From positions 1 through 64,000 of the forward strand of contig CALAAS010000012.1 in assembly GCA_937885015.1 (NCBI GenBank): 64,000 nucleotides of DNA, written 5' to 3'. The translations under genes and the position numbers were made by a program. The notes beneath the pieces were generated by a model. That model saw nothing but the letters and a program-made list of their open reading frames with translations, ran no database searches and had not been told where the DNA came from. Shown here in pieces: positions 51,211 through 59,108 of the stretch. This DNA comes from an uncultured Clostridium sp. GTDB lineage: Bacteria > Bacillota > Clostridia > Lachnospirales > Lachnospiraceae. Within the stretch, counting starts at the first letter, position 1. Every line of letters begins with the position of its first letter.

Positions 51211-51238
51211 AGACCCACGTATCCTGTGTGATTCATGG
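51204..51238 (-). terminator. Attenuator-like terminator in the leader of the D-glutamate cyclase-like gene
   Basis: On the minus strand CCATG (51234-51238) pairs with CGTGG (51215-51219) and is followed after three bases by seven T residues (51205-51211). It lies between the promoter at 51334-51362 and the start codon at 51126, so it would end the transcript early unless an alternative fold forms. Confidence 0.5.
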
Positions 51239-51327
51239 CTCTTATCTAAGAAGGGAGCATCCGGGCAGGAGTCCCGATAAATAAAAGAATCTTTTCCAAT
51301 ACAGCTATAGTTTGTTCAGTACTTCTT
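51239..51327 (-). promoter_or_regulatory. Unassigned structured leader (candidate riboswitch or regulatory RNA)
   Basis: The transcript from about 51327 holds a CGGG/CCCG hairpin within the segment CGGGACTCCTGCCCGG and a second segment CTCCCTTCTTAGATAAGAG with self-complementarity, then the attenuator-like terminator. I do not recognise it as a T-box, glycine, SAM, TPP or c-di-GMP element. Confidence 0.4.
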
Positions 51328-51333
51328 TCCTCT

Positions 51334-51362
51334 ATTATAAAAGAAGGAGGGAAAGGCGTCAA
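51334..51362 (-). promoter_or_regulatory. Promoter of the D-glutamate cyclase-like gene
   Basis: On the minus strand TTGACG (51357-51362), 17-bp spacer, TATAAT (51334-51339). Near-consensus, about 200 bp upstream of the start codon. Confidence 0.7.
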
Positions 51363-51451
51363 GCCTTAAGAGGGCAAAGCAGATCCGGGACTTGCTCTCC
51401 GGGTGTCTGGAATGATATACTGAAAAAAAGACAGAGAGTGAGGCGGATTTT

Positions 51452-51817
51452 ATGTACGGAGAAAATACGATACTTGTGGTAGGCCAGGCCAAACCGAGCC
51501 GGGAGGATGCCATATTCAGCCTTCACGGTGAATTTTATGTGAGTTTTGTGGTGGAGCGGGAAACGGGGGAAATTCTGGATCTGGAGTGCAATACGATTCT
51601 TTCGGTAACAAGGAATTTTGTTGTATCCATGCTGCTGGGAAAAAGCCTGAAAACAGACCTGGAGGAAATGGAGAAGGTAATCAGGGAGCGTTATTTTGCG
51701 CTGACTCAGAAGCCACTGATTGCCTGTCTGAAAGATGCCCACAATCGCTATATGATGGTCACAGGCAATGCAAAAAATTCAGGAGCCAACGCTATGGAAA
51801 GAAGAAAACAGGTATGA
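51452..51817 (+). CDS. DUF3870 domain protein
   Basis: A 121-residue cytoplasmic protein. ILVVGQAKPSREDAIFSLHG, FVVERETGEILDLECNTILS and FVVSMLLGKSLKTDLEEMEK follow the DUF3870 pattern. No catalytic motif is recognisable and the family has no known function. A TTGCTC (51392-51397) / TATACT (51416-51421) promoter with 18-bp spacer lies just upstream, and GAGGCGG acts as RBS. It is divergent from the D-glutamate cyclase-like gene and is transcribed alone. Confidence 0.7.
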   Translation: MYGENTILVVGQAKPSREDAIFSLHGEFYVSFVVERETGEILDLECNTILSVTRNFVVSMLLGKSLKTDLEEMEKVIRERYFALTQKPLIACLKDAHNRYMMVTGNAKNSGANAMERRKQV

Positions 51818-51883
51818 TCCGGGAATTTCACAGAAAGACACGGAACAAGTCATGGTGTGGAAACATGAAGAAGGGGCGGGAAT

Positions 51884-51917
51884 GAACAGTTCCCGGTAGG
51901 CAGTCCTGGAACTGTTC
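51884..51917. terminator. Hairpin between convergent genes
   Basis: GAACAGTTCC (51884-51893) and GGAACTGTTC (51908-51917) form a perfect 10-bp inverted repeat (12 bp with the flanking AT pairs) between the DUF3870 gene and the convergent PurF-like gene. There is no adjacent T run, so its role as terminator is uncertain. Confidence 0.45.
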
Positions 51918-51939
51918 ATCCTTGCCGTCCGATTGGTTT

Positions 51940-53346
51940 TTATTCTTTTCCGCTCCAGCAGTAGGTACAGAGCTTACAGGGAGAGAGGCCTATGGATTTT
52001 ACCAGATCATCCAGACGGTGGAACTGGAGTGAGGTGAAATTTTGCTGTTTGCGGATTTCCTCCACCATTTCTTTATAATTCTGGGTGTCCGGATTGGCAT
52101 AGTCTTCCAGTGTCTCCTGGGAGACCTGATCACCTTCCCGGGAACGGATGATACGGCGCGTAATCAGATCCAGGTCAGAATTGGACCTGGAGAAATTCAG
52201 ATATTTGCAGCCAAAGAGCAGGGGAGGACAGGCCGGGCGGATATGTACCTCTTTTGCGCCGTTCTGATACAGAAACTCAGCCGTTTCCCGAAGCTGTGTG
52301 CCGCGGACGATGGAATCGTCAATGAAAAGCAGGCTTTTATTGCGAATGAGGTTTTCTATGGGAATCAGCTTCATTTTGGCAATCAGGTTTCGCTGACTCT
52401 GGTTGGCAGGCATAAAGGACCGTGGCCAGGTTGGCGTATATTTAATGAAAGGACGCGCAAAGGGAATCCCAGATTCATTGGCATATCCGATGGCGTGTGC
52501 GATGCCGGAATCCGGGATACCAGCTACCAAATCAGCGCTGGAATTATCGCGTTTTGCCAACATGCGGCCACAGTGGTAGCGCATTTCTTCAACATTGACT
52601 CCCTCATAGCAGGAGGTGGGATAACCGTAATAAACCCAGAGGAAGGAACAGATTTTCATTTCTTCTCTGGCAGGGCTTAAGGTTTCCACACCTTCCGCTG
52701 TCATATGTACAATTTCACCGGGGCCCAGCTCCCGATAGTCGGTGTAGCCCAGATTTATATAGGCAAAACTTTCAAAGGAGACGCAGTAGGCATCATCCTT
52801 GCGGCCGATGACAGCAGGTGTCCTTCCAAGGCGGTCACGGGAAATGTAAATGCCATCCGGAGTAAGCAGGAGAATGGTCATAGATCCTTTGATTTTTTCC
52901 TGCGCCAGTAATAAACCGTCTACGATGGAGTCTGCCTGATTGATAATTGCACCTACCAGTTCTGTGGCGTTGATTTTGCCGCCGCTCATTTCCATAAAAT
53001 GAATATGCCCTTTTTCGTAGGCTTCCCGAACCAGTTCATCCTGATTAGTAATTTTTCCCACAGTAGAGATGGCATAGCTGCCCAGATGGGACTGAATCAG
53101 CAGGGGCTGTGGTTCCATATCCGAGATACAGCCTATTCCCATGGTGCCCTCCAGCTCGTCCACATCCCGTTCGAATTTTGTACGGAATGGGGAATTTTCG
53201 ATATTGTGAATGGAACGGTTAAAGCCATTTGGCCCGTAGACGGCCATGCCGCCCCGCCGTGTTCCCAGATGAGAGTGGTAGTCTACGCCGAAAAAAAGAT
53301 CCAGCGTGCAGTTTGTCTTGGATGTAACGCCGAAAAATCCGCCCAT
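51940..53346 (-). CDS. PurF-like amidophosphoribosyltransferase paralogue lacking the catalytic N-terminal Cys
   Basis: A 468-residue protein with a class II glutaminase-like domain (1-230) and a phosphoribosyltransferase domain. The chain begins MGGFFGV where true PurF has Cys as the mature N-terminus, so the glutaminase nucleophile is missing. The PRPP loop LLFIDDSIVRGTQLRE is intact. The C-terminus CKLCTYCW provides cysteines like the Fe-S ligands of Bacillus-type PurF. The start at 53346 has AAGGAAG upstream; the frame opens 28 codons earlier without a site. It stands alone, not in a pur operon. It may use ammonia or another amide donor, or be regulatory. Confidence 0.82.
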   Translation of the reverse strand: MGGFFGVTSKTNCTLDLFFGVDYHSHLGTRRGGMAVYGPNGFNRSIHNIENSPFRTKFERDVDELEGTMGIGCISDMEPQPLLIQSHLGSYAISTVGKITNQDELVREAYEKGHIHFMEMSGGKINATELVGAIINQADSIVDGLLLAQEKIKGSMTILLLTPDGIYISRDRLGRTPAVIGRKDDAYCVSFESFAYINLGYTDYRELGPGEIVHMTAEGVETLSPAREEMKICSFLWVYYGYPTSCYEGVNVEEMRYHCGRMLAKRDNSSADLVAGIPDSGIAHAIGYANESGIPFARPFIKYTPTWPRSFMPANQSQRNLIAKMKLIPIENLIRNKSLLFIDDSIVRGTQLRETAEFLYQNGAKEVHIRPACPPLLFGCKYLNFSRSNSDLDLITRRIIRSREGDQVSQETLEDYANPDTQNYKEMVEEIRKQQNFTSLQFHRLDDLVKSIGLSPCKLCTYCWSGKE

Positions 53347-53400
53347 GTTTAACTTCCTTTCAAGTAATAATTCAGTAGTATAGAAATAAAAATCATTTTT

Positions 53401-53430
53401 ATCATAGCATAAAGAAGCAGAGTTGGACAA
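53401..53430 (-). promoter_or_regulatory. Promoter of the PurF-like gene
   Basis: On the minus strand TTGTCC (53425-53430), 18-bp spacer, TATGAT (53401-53406), about 55 bp upstream of the start codon. I see no purine-type (PurR box or guanine riboswitch) element in the leader. Confidence 0.45.
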
Positions 53431-53564
53431 GAGAAAAAATATATGAAAAACCTCTGGTTTTCGAAAGGAAAATAGATAGAAATCGGAAAGGAAAATGAAA
53501 GGAACAGAGGTTTTATTAAAGCAGATCTTATGATATACTAGCCGCTATAAGGAGGTAATGGGTT

Positions 53565-54584
53565 ATGAAAACAACGTGGAGGAAGAAAATGGCAGTGTTC
53601 CTGCTGGCGGCAGCCTGTGTATTGGGAAGTGTGGAGATGGGATATGCGGGGGAGGCGACGGGACCGGCCAGTGACACGACAATCGGCCAGGTAAAGAAAG
53701 AGGAATCAGCAGGGCCGGCGCGGGAAATTCCTGAAATCAGCCAGACAGGTACAGATAATCAGCCAGAGCAGAGCAGTGTGGAAAACCAGACAGGGCAGAG
53801 CAGTGTGGAAAGCCAGACAGGGCAGAGCAGTGTGGAAAGCCAGACAGGGCAGACTGGTATGGAAAACCAGACAAGCCAGGCAGAAGAGGAAACCCAGGAA
53901 GGTCAGCACGACACAGAAGATCCGGCTCAGGCAGCGGAACAGGCTGGTCTTGTGGCCAGCGGCGGGAGATACCTGGATCCCAATGCACCGATGGTGGCGC
54001 TGACTTTTGATGATGGGCCGCTGGCCAAGGTGGGAAATCGGATTATGGATTGTGCGGAGCAGTACAATGGCCGCGTAACTTTTTTTGTGGTAGGAAATCG
54101 GATTCCATCCTATCAGGATGAGATACGCCGCATGTATGCATCCGGCCACGAAATTGGAAATCACACATATGAGCACAGATACTTAAATAAACTGAATGCG
54201 GCCCAGATTCGTTATCAGATCGACGCGTGCAATCAGGCAGTTGCAGCCATAACCGGAGAGGCGCCGAAGCTGGTACGCCTTCCGGGAGGGAATAAGAACA
54301 ATACGGTTTTATCGAATATCAGTCAGCCGATTATCATGTGGAATATCGATACGCTGGACTGGAAAACTAAAAATGCAGATAAAAGTGTCAATGCCGTTTT
54401 AAGCAAGGTGAAAGATGGCGATGTGGTATTGATGCATGAACTCTACAGCCAATCTGCGGATGCAGCTGTCCGGATTATTCCCGCCCTTGTGGAGCGTGGC
54501 TATCAGCTGGTAACGGTCAGCGAACTGGCTCAGTTTCGAGGTGGAGTGGCTGGCGGAAAAATTTATTACAGCTTTCCGCGATAG
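53565..54584 (+). CDS. Secreted polysaccharide deacetylase (NodB domain)
   Basis: A 339-residue exported enzyme. The signal peptide ends near GYA (about residue 28). A Ser/Gln/Glu-rich linker (30-130) includes four 9-residue repeats. The NodB domain then shows VALTFDDGP (motif 1, metal Asp), HEIGNHTYEH (motif 2, HxxxH), RLPGG (motif 3), WNIDTLDW (motif 4) and VVLMHE (motif 5). It should remove acetyl groups from peptidoglycan or another wall polysaccharide, which can give lysozyme resistance. The RBS AAGGAGG precedes the ATG. The repeat linker would space the enzyme from the wall. Confidence 0.92.
   Translation: MKTTWRKKMAVFLLAAACVLGSVEMGYAGEATGPASDTTIGQVKKEESAGPAREIPEISQTGTDNQPEQSSVENQTGQSSVESQTGQSSVESQTGQTGMENQTSQAEEETQEGQHDTEDPAQAAEQAGLVASGGRYLDPNAPMVALTFDDGPLAKVGNRIMDCAEQYNGRVTFFVVGNRIPSYQDEIRRMYASGHEIGNHTYEHRYLNKLNAAQIRYQIDACNQAVAAITGEAPKLVRLPGGNKNNTVLSNISQPIIMWNIDTLDWKTKNADKSVNAVLSKVKDGDVVLMHELYSQSADAAVRIIPALVERGYQLVTVSELAQFRGGVAGGKIYYSFPR
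53772..53879 (+). repeat. Four 27-bp tandem repeats coding SSVE(N/S)QTGQ-type units
   Basis: Within the deacetylase linker, residues 70-105 read SSVENQTGQ, SSVESQTGQ, SSVESQTGQ and TGMENQTSQ. Copies 2 and 3 are nearly identical in DNA, which suggests recent expansion by slippage or recombination and possible length variation between strains. Confidence 0.85.
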
Positions 54585-54647
54585 AGATTCCAGGATTTTT
54601 TTGCCGGAATATGCTATAGAAAGAGCATAGGAAGGCAGGGCAGGCCT

Positions 54648-55538
54648 GTGAAGCATGCAAGAGAGAACATACACTGTCAGGTCGCGTATCGCCTGGGCCT
54701 GACGGGAAAAGGAGTCGGAGTGGCGATTCTGGATACAGGCGTGTATATGCACCGAGATCTGGAAAACAGGATTGTTGGATTTAAGGATACACTGAAAAAA
54801 CGGAAGGCGCCCTACGATGATAATGGGCATGGAACCCATATTGCTGGAATTATTGGAGGAAGCGGAATCGCTTCCTCCGGACGCTATCAGGGAATTGCAC
54901 CGGGGTGCAGTCTGGTGGCGGTTAAAGTGTTGGATCAGAAAGGAAACGGATATGCTTCGGACGTTTTGGCAGGTCTTCGGTGGATCTGTCAAAACGGAAG
55001 AGAGTATGGGATCCGTATTATCAATATATCGGTTGGATCCTTTACAAGACGCGGTATGAGTGAGGATTCTGCATTGGTGCGCGGTGTGGATGCGGCCTGG
55101 GACGCTGGTTTTGTGGTGGTTGTGGCGGCCGGAAATAATGGTCCGGGAAGCCATACGATTACCACACCTGGTATCAGCCGGAAAGTCATTACGGTGGGAT
55201 GTTCCGACGATGATCAGGAGGTGGATGTGGCGGGAAGCCGGATGGTGGACTACTCGGGAAGAGGACCAACCAGCGCCTGTATCTGCAAGCCGGATATTGT
55301 GGCGCCGGGATCCCGGATTGTGAGCTGTGCGCCGCGGCCCGGGGGATATCGCATCAAAAGCGGAACATCCATGTCCACTCCGGTGGTGGCCGGAGCGCTG
55401 GCCCTTCTTCTGGAAAAATATCCGGAAATGAATAATCGGGATGTGAAGCTTCGGCTGCGGGAAAGAGCTGTGGATTTGGGTCTTCCCCGGAATCAGCAGG
55501 GTTGGGGACTTCTGGATGTGGGAAAACTGATCACCTGA
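54648..55538 (+). CDS. Subtilisin-family serine protease without signal peptide (S8)
   Basis: A 296-residue protease with the full catalytic triad: Asp in VAILDTGVYMHRD, His in DDNGHGTHIAGI and Ser in KSGTSMSTPVVAGA. The oxyanion Asn is in VVVAAGNNGPGS. There is no signal peptide or propeptide; the chain starts about 20 residues before the catalytic domain, as in intracellular subtilisins. The start is GTG at 54648 with a weak GGCAGG site. It ends five bases before the convergent ktrA stop. Likely a cytoplasmic protease; substrate unknown. Confidence 0.9.
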   Translation: MKHARENIHCQVAYRLGLTGKGVGVAILDTGVYMHRDLENRIVGFKDTLKKRKAPYDDNGHGTHIAGIIGGSGIASSGRYQGIAPGCSLVAVKVLDQKGNGYASDVLAGLRWICQNGREYGIRIINISVGSFTRRGMSEDSALVRGVDAAWDAGFVVVVAAGNNGPGSHTITTPGISRKVITVGCSDDDQEVDVAGSRMVDYSGRGPTSACICKPDIVAPGSRIVSCAPRPGGYRIKSGTSMSTPVVAGALALLLEKYPEMNNRDVKLRLRERAVDLGLPRNQQGWGLLDVGKLIT

Positions 55539-55543
55539 CTGCA

Positions 55544-56188
55544 TCAGTGAAGCAGGCGGTTGATATCACGGTTGGTTCCAAGGATAACCAGAACATCATT
55601 TTCCTTAAATTCATAGTCCGTTTGCGGCAGCGGATAAAAGGAATTGTCGTATTTAATGGCCAGAATAGAAAGATTGTACTTCTGGCGGACATTGACGCCG
55701 ATAATTGTTTTTCCCAGCCAGTCGGCTGGAACGGGAATTTCATAAATGGAATAATCCGGTGTCAGCTCGATAAAATCGAAAATATTGTCAGAGGAATAGC
55801 GTACGGCAGCCCGGATGGCAGATTCCTTTTCCGGATAAACCACCTGGTCTGCCCCATTTCGAAGAAGAAATTTGGCATGGATATCGCGACTGGCCCGGGA
55901 AACGACAAATTTAGCGCCCTGTTCTTTCAGGAGGGAGGTAATTTCCAGAGAACTCTGAAAATTGTCTCCAATGGCAACAACGCAGACATCAAAATTGCGG
56001 ATGCCAAGGGAACTCATATACTGTTCATTGGTGCAGTCGCCGATCTGGGCGCTGGTAACGTAGGGCAGTACCGCATTGATGCGCTCTTCCGAGGTGTCAA
56101 TGGCCATGATCTCATGACCAAGTTCGTGCAGCTTTCTGGCCATGGTGGAACCAAATCGTCCAAGACCAATTAAAAGAATCGTTTTCAT
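55544..56188 (-). CDS. ktrA: Potassium uptake regulatory subunit KtrA (TrkA family)
   Basis: A 214-residue cytoplasmic gating subunit. MKTILLIGLGRFGSTMARKL is the RCK_N Rossmann motif (GxGxxG) that binds NAD(H)/ATP. The RCK_C domain (about 135-214) ends with VLVILGTNRDINRL. In Firmicutes, RCK_C of KtrA/KtrC binds c-di-AMP, which closes the channel. It lies 24 bp downstream of ktrB on the same strand. DarA, another c-di-AMP binder, is encoded elsewhere in this window. Confidence 0.92.
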   Translation of the reverse strand: MKTILLIGLGRFGSTMARKLHELGHEIMAIDTSEERINAVLPYVTSAQIGDCTNEQYMSSLGIRNFDVCVVAIGDNFQSSLEITSLLKEQGAKFVVSRASRDIHAKFLLRNGADQVVYPEKESAIRAAVRYSSDNIFDFIELTPDYSIYEIPVPADWLGKTIIGVNVRQKYNLSILAIKYDNSFYPLPQTDYEFKENDVLVILGTNRDINRLLH

Positions 56189-56212
56189 AAGTTGTTCCTC
56201 CCTGAAATTGTG

Positions 56213-57559
56213 CTATCCGACCGTGACACGCTCCTGCGGAAGCAGGGCTGCCGGTTTTCGGCTGTTGGTTAATGCATATAGCATAGTCAGGCCGCCGACG
56301 CGGCCAAAGTACATCAGAAGTATCAGAAGCAGCTTGGACAGAATACCCAGTTCGCTGGTAATGCCCAGCGTAAGTCCTACTGTAGCGATAGCGGATGCCG
56401 ATTCAAATACTGCCTCCATCATGGTGGCCTGTTCCAGCCAGGTCAGCAGAAACGCGCAGGAAAATAGAAGAGTCAGGTACATGGCCAGGATGGCAACGGC
56501 ATTTCGCAGAATATCCTGAGGAATACGGCGTCCAAAACACTGGATTCCTTCCTGATTGCGGAACGCGGAGCGGACGCAGAGCAGAGATATAGCCAGAGTT
56601 GTGGTCTTGATGCCGCCTGCGGTTGAGCCGGGTGAACCACCGATTACCATCAGAAGCACAATCAGAAACTGTGAGGATTCGGATAGCTTTGTCAGGTCCA
56701 CGCTGTTGAAACCGGCTGTTCTTGGGGTAACGGCCTGAAAAAGGGCGGCAAAAAAACGCTCACTCAGAGAGAGGTCTTTCCAGCGGTCTCTGGAAAATTC
56801 AAAGAAGAACAGGAAGACAGCCGGAAGGGCAATCAGCAGAGCAGTAACCGTCAGAACGATTTTTGTCTGCAGATGATAGTGGGAAAAGCGAAGGCGGTGG
56901 GTTTTAATATCATCCCATACGAAAAAGCCGATTCCGCCCAGAATAATCAGGCACATAATCGGCAGATTGATAATGGGATTTCCGGTAAAGCTGGTTATGG
57001 AGCTGAATTGTCCGCTGGTGCCGCCCATCAGGTCAAAACCTGCGTTGCAGAAGGCGGAAACGGAGTGAAACAGGGAAAACCAGAGTCCTTTTTTGAGACC
57101 CATCTGCGGAATAAATTGAAATGCCAGAACAACGGCTCCGGCCAACTCAAAGAAAATTGTGCCGCGGACAATGAATCCCACCATGCGGACAATACCGCCT
57201 ACCTGAGGGGCTGAAATAGATTCCTGCATGACGTAGCGCTGTTTCAGTCCGATTTTTTTTCCTGAAAGAATCGTAACGGCAATGGCCAGGGTAACTACGC
57301 CCATTCCGCCGATCTGAATCAGGATAAGAATGACAGACTGGCCAAAAACAGACCAGTAGGAGTACGTATCATAGACGATGAGTCCTGTTACGCAGGTGGC
57401 AGAGGTGGCAGTAAAAAAAGCGTCGACAAATGGTGTTGGCTGCCCGGTTTTTGAAGAGATTGGCAGGCAAAGGAGCAGAGAGCCGGCTAATATAATAAGA
57501 AAAAAACCGCCCAGAATAATTTTGGCAGGCGTCAGAGCCTGCAATTTTTGTTCAAACAT
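56213..57559 (-). CDS. ktrB: Potassium uptake channel subunit KtrB (Trk/Ktr family)
   Basis: A 448-residue membrane subunit with four pore repeats. Filter-region segments are visible as TSATCVTGLIVYDTY, HSVSAFCNAGFDLMG, AVTPRTAGFNSVDL and SAIATVGLTLGITSEL, each with a central Gly for K+ selectivity. GGSPGSTAGGIKTTT is the gating-loop signature. AGGAGT precedes the ATG. Cotranscribed with ktrA behind a near-perfect promoter and a structured leader of about 140 nt. The pairing fits Na+-dependent KtrAB. Confidence 0.92.
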   Translation of the reverse strand: MFEQKLQALTPAKIILGGFFLIILAGSLLLCLPISSKTGQPTPFVDAFFTATSATCVTGLIVYDTYSYWSVFGQSVILILIQIGGMGVVTLAIAVTILSGKKIGLKQRYVMQESISAPQVGGIVRMVGFIVRGTIFFELAGAVVLAFQFIPQMGLKKGLWFSLFHSVSAFCNAGFDLMGGTSGQFSSITSFTGNPIINLPIMCLIILGGIGFFVWDDIKTHRLRFSHYHLQTKIVLTVTALLIALPAVFLFFFEFSRDRWKDLSLSERFFAALFQAVTPRTAGFNSVDLTKLSESSQFLIVLLMVIGGSPGSTAGGIKTTTLAISLLCVRSAFRNQEGIQCFGRRIPQDILRNAVAILAMYLTLLFSCAFLLTWLEQATMMEAVFESASAIATVGLTLGITSELGILSKLLLILLMYFGRVGGLTMLYALTNSRKPAALLPQERVTVG

Positions 57560-57701
57560 GTATCAGATTCACTCCTGGAAATTTGGCAGGTGCTGCAAAC
57601 ATAGTTTGACGTAAATCAAACGGTTATGCTTGCAGCACCCCTACAGTTAACTGGATTAACAGTGCTTCAGGACAAAGTTTTTGTCGCCGACCTAAAGGGA
57701 T
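57560..57701 (-). promoter_or_regulatory. Structured leader of ktrB (candidate regulatory RNA)
   Basis: From the predicted transcript start near 57701 the RNA contains GACAAA-AAC-TTTGTC, a GTTAA/TTAAC pair, and a long hairpin in which GGTGCTGCAA and CATA pair with TATG and TTGCAGCACC around an inner TTTGA/TCAAA stem. There is no T run after it. KtrAB operons in Firmicutes are often under c-di-AMP riboswitches, but I cannot match the ydaO consensus confidently. Confidence 0.45.
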
Positions 57702-57707
57702 ACCTAG

Positions 57708-57736
57708 ATTATAGCCATATGATTTCTCCTTGTCAA
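57708..57736 (-). promoter_or_regulatory. Promoter of ktrB-ktrA
   Basis: On the minus strand a perfect consensus pair: TTGACA (57731-57736), 17-bp spacer, TATAAT (57708-57713). Confidence 0.85.
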
Positions 57737-57962
57737 CGGAGAAAGAGAATGGGGCGTCAGGGATCCGGGTAAAAGTTTTATTGGACAGAAGATCTGGGGC
57801 AGTGGTATAATAAAAAAGAACTCTGAATCATATGAATGTCCTGTCTCGCCGGTTGTCTGCCGGACTGCAAACCAGAATTCCAGAAAAAAGCTGAATCTTT
57901 GGAGGAACAGAAATTTTTCCTGGGCGAAAATGAATCCCTTCGGAGGAAACAGCAAATAAAGG

Positions 57963-57991
57963 TTGACATTCAAAGGCGGATCGACTATGAT
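57963..57991 (+). promoter_or_regulatory. Promoter of recA
   Basis: TTGACA (57963-57968), 17-bp spacer, TATGAT (57986-57991), immediately followed by the SOS box. Confidence 0.85.
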
Positions 57992-58004
57992 AAAAACCAG
58001 AGAC

Positions 58005-58018
58005 AGAACGAATGTTCG
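58005..58018 (+). promoter_or_regulatory. LexA (SOS) box of recA
   Basis: AGAACGAATGTTCG carries the Gram-positive SOS core GAAC-N4-GTTC. It sits 14 bp downstream of the -10 element, where bound LexA would block transcription of recA-recX until DNA damage. Confidence 0.88.
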
Positions 58019-58046
58019 AATCTGCAGGAAGCATGGGAGGAAAAGG

Positions 58047-59108
58047 ATGAATAACGAAGAAAAGCGGAAAGCGCTGGATGCCGCGCTGACACAGATTGAG
58101 AAAGCATATGGAAAGGGCTCTGTGATGAAACTGGGAGAGTCCGGAGCCAATATGAATATAGAGACAGTCCCCACAGGTTCTCTGAGTCTTGATATCGCCC
58201 TGGGCCTGGGTGGGGTGCCAAAGGGACGTATCATCGAGGTCTACGGACCAGAATCCAGTGGTAAGACGACGGTAGCGCTTCACATGGTGGCGGAGGTTCA
58301 GAAGCAGGGAGGCATTGCCGGTTTTATTGATGCGGAGCACGCGCTGGATCCGGTATATGCCAGAAATATCGGTGTAGATATTGATAACCTGTATATTTCA
58401 CAGCCGGATAATGGGGAGCAGGCGCTGGAGATTACCGAGACCATGGTGCGTTCCGGTGCGATTGATATTGTGATTGTGGACTCTGTAGCGGCGCTGGTGC
58501 CCAAGGCAGAGATTGACGGTGAGATGGGTGATTCTCATGTGGGACTGCAGGCCCGCCTGATGTCCCAGGCTCTTCGGAAGCTGACGGCTGCCATCAGCCG
58601 TTCCAACTGCATTGTGATTTTTATCAATCAGCTTCGCGAGAAGGTAGGAGTGATGTTTGGAAATCCGGAGGTTACTACCGGTGGACGGGCGCTGAAGTTT
58701 TATTCCTCCGTGCGGATGGATGTCAGACGGATTGAGACCTTGAAGCAGGGCGGAGAGATGGTAGGAAACCGTGTTCGTATCAAGGTTGTAAAAAATAAGA
58801 TTGCCCCCCCCTTTAAAGAGGCGGAGTTTGACATCATGTTCGGAAAGGGAATTTCCAAAGAGGGAGATATTCTGGATTTGGCGGTAAAGGAAAATATCGT
58901 GGAGAAAAGCGGTGCCTGGTATGCTTATGAGGGCAGCAAGATCGGCCAGGGACGTGAAAACGCCAAGAGTTTTCTGCAGGCCAATCAGGAGCTATGCCGA
59001 GAGATTGAGCAGAAGGTGCGGGACAAGTATAACCTGGATGGAACCGGGGAAGAGGAGCAGAAAGAAAATCCCGCTGTACTGCCACCGGTGGGAGCACAGG
59101 AAGAGTGA
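58047..59108 (+). CDS. recA: Recombinase RecA
   Basis: A 353-residue ATP-dependent strand-exchange protein and co-protease for LexA. Walker A is GPESSGKTTVAL, Walker B is IVIVDSVAALVP, and NQLREKVGVMFGNPEVTTGG covers the L2 region. The C-terminus is acidic (EEEQKENP). The start at 58047 follows GGGAGG; an ATG at 57963 in the frame lies in the promoter. An SOS box overlaps the transcript start. The recX gene overlaps by 4 bp. Confidence 0.98.
   Translation: MNNEEKRKALDAALTQIEKAYGKGSVMKLGESGANMNIETVPTGSLSLDIALGLGGVPKGRIIEVYGPESSGKTTVALHMVAEVQKQGGIAGFIDAEHALDPVYARNIGVDIDNLYISQPDNGEQALEITETMVRSGAIDIVIVDSVAALVPKAEIDGEMGDSHVGLQARLMSQALRKLTAAISRSNCIVIFINQLREKVGVMFGNPEVTTGGRALKFYSSVRMDVRRIETLKQGGEMVGNRVRIKVVKNKIAPPFKEAEFDIMFGKGISKEGDILDLAVKENIVEKSGAWYAYEGSKIGQGRENAKSFLQANQELCREIEQKVRDKYNLDGTGEEEQKENPAVLPPVGAQEE

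Noticed and set aside
51220..51290. Plus-strand similarity to a SAM riboswitch (CTTATC, AAGA, GGGAG, CCCGAT in order)
   Set aside because: The core conserved blocks and pairing of the SAM-I element are not present and the orientation does not fit the downstream gene.
57560..57701. c-di-AMP (ydaO) riboswitch in front of ktrB
   Set aside because: Only short fragments resemble the consensus and not in a consistent order, so I list it as an unassigned leader instead.
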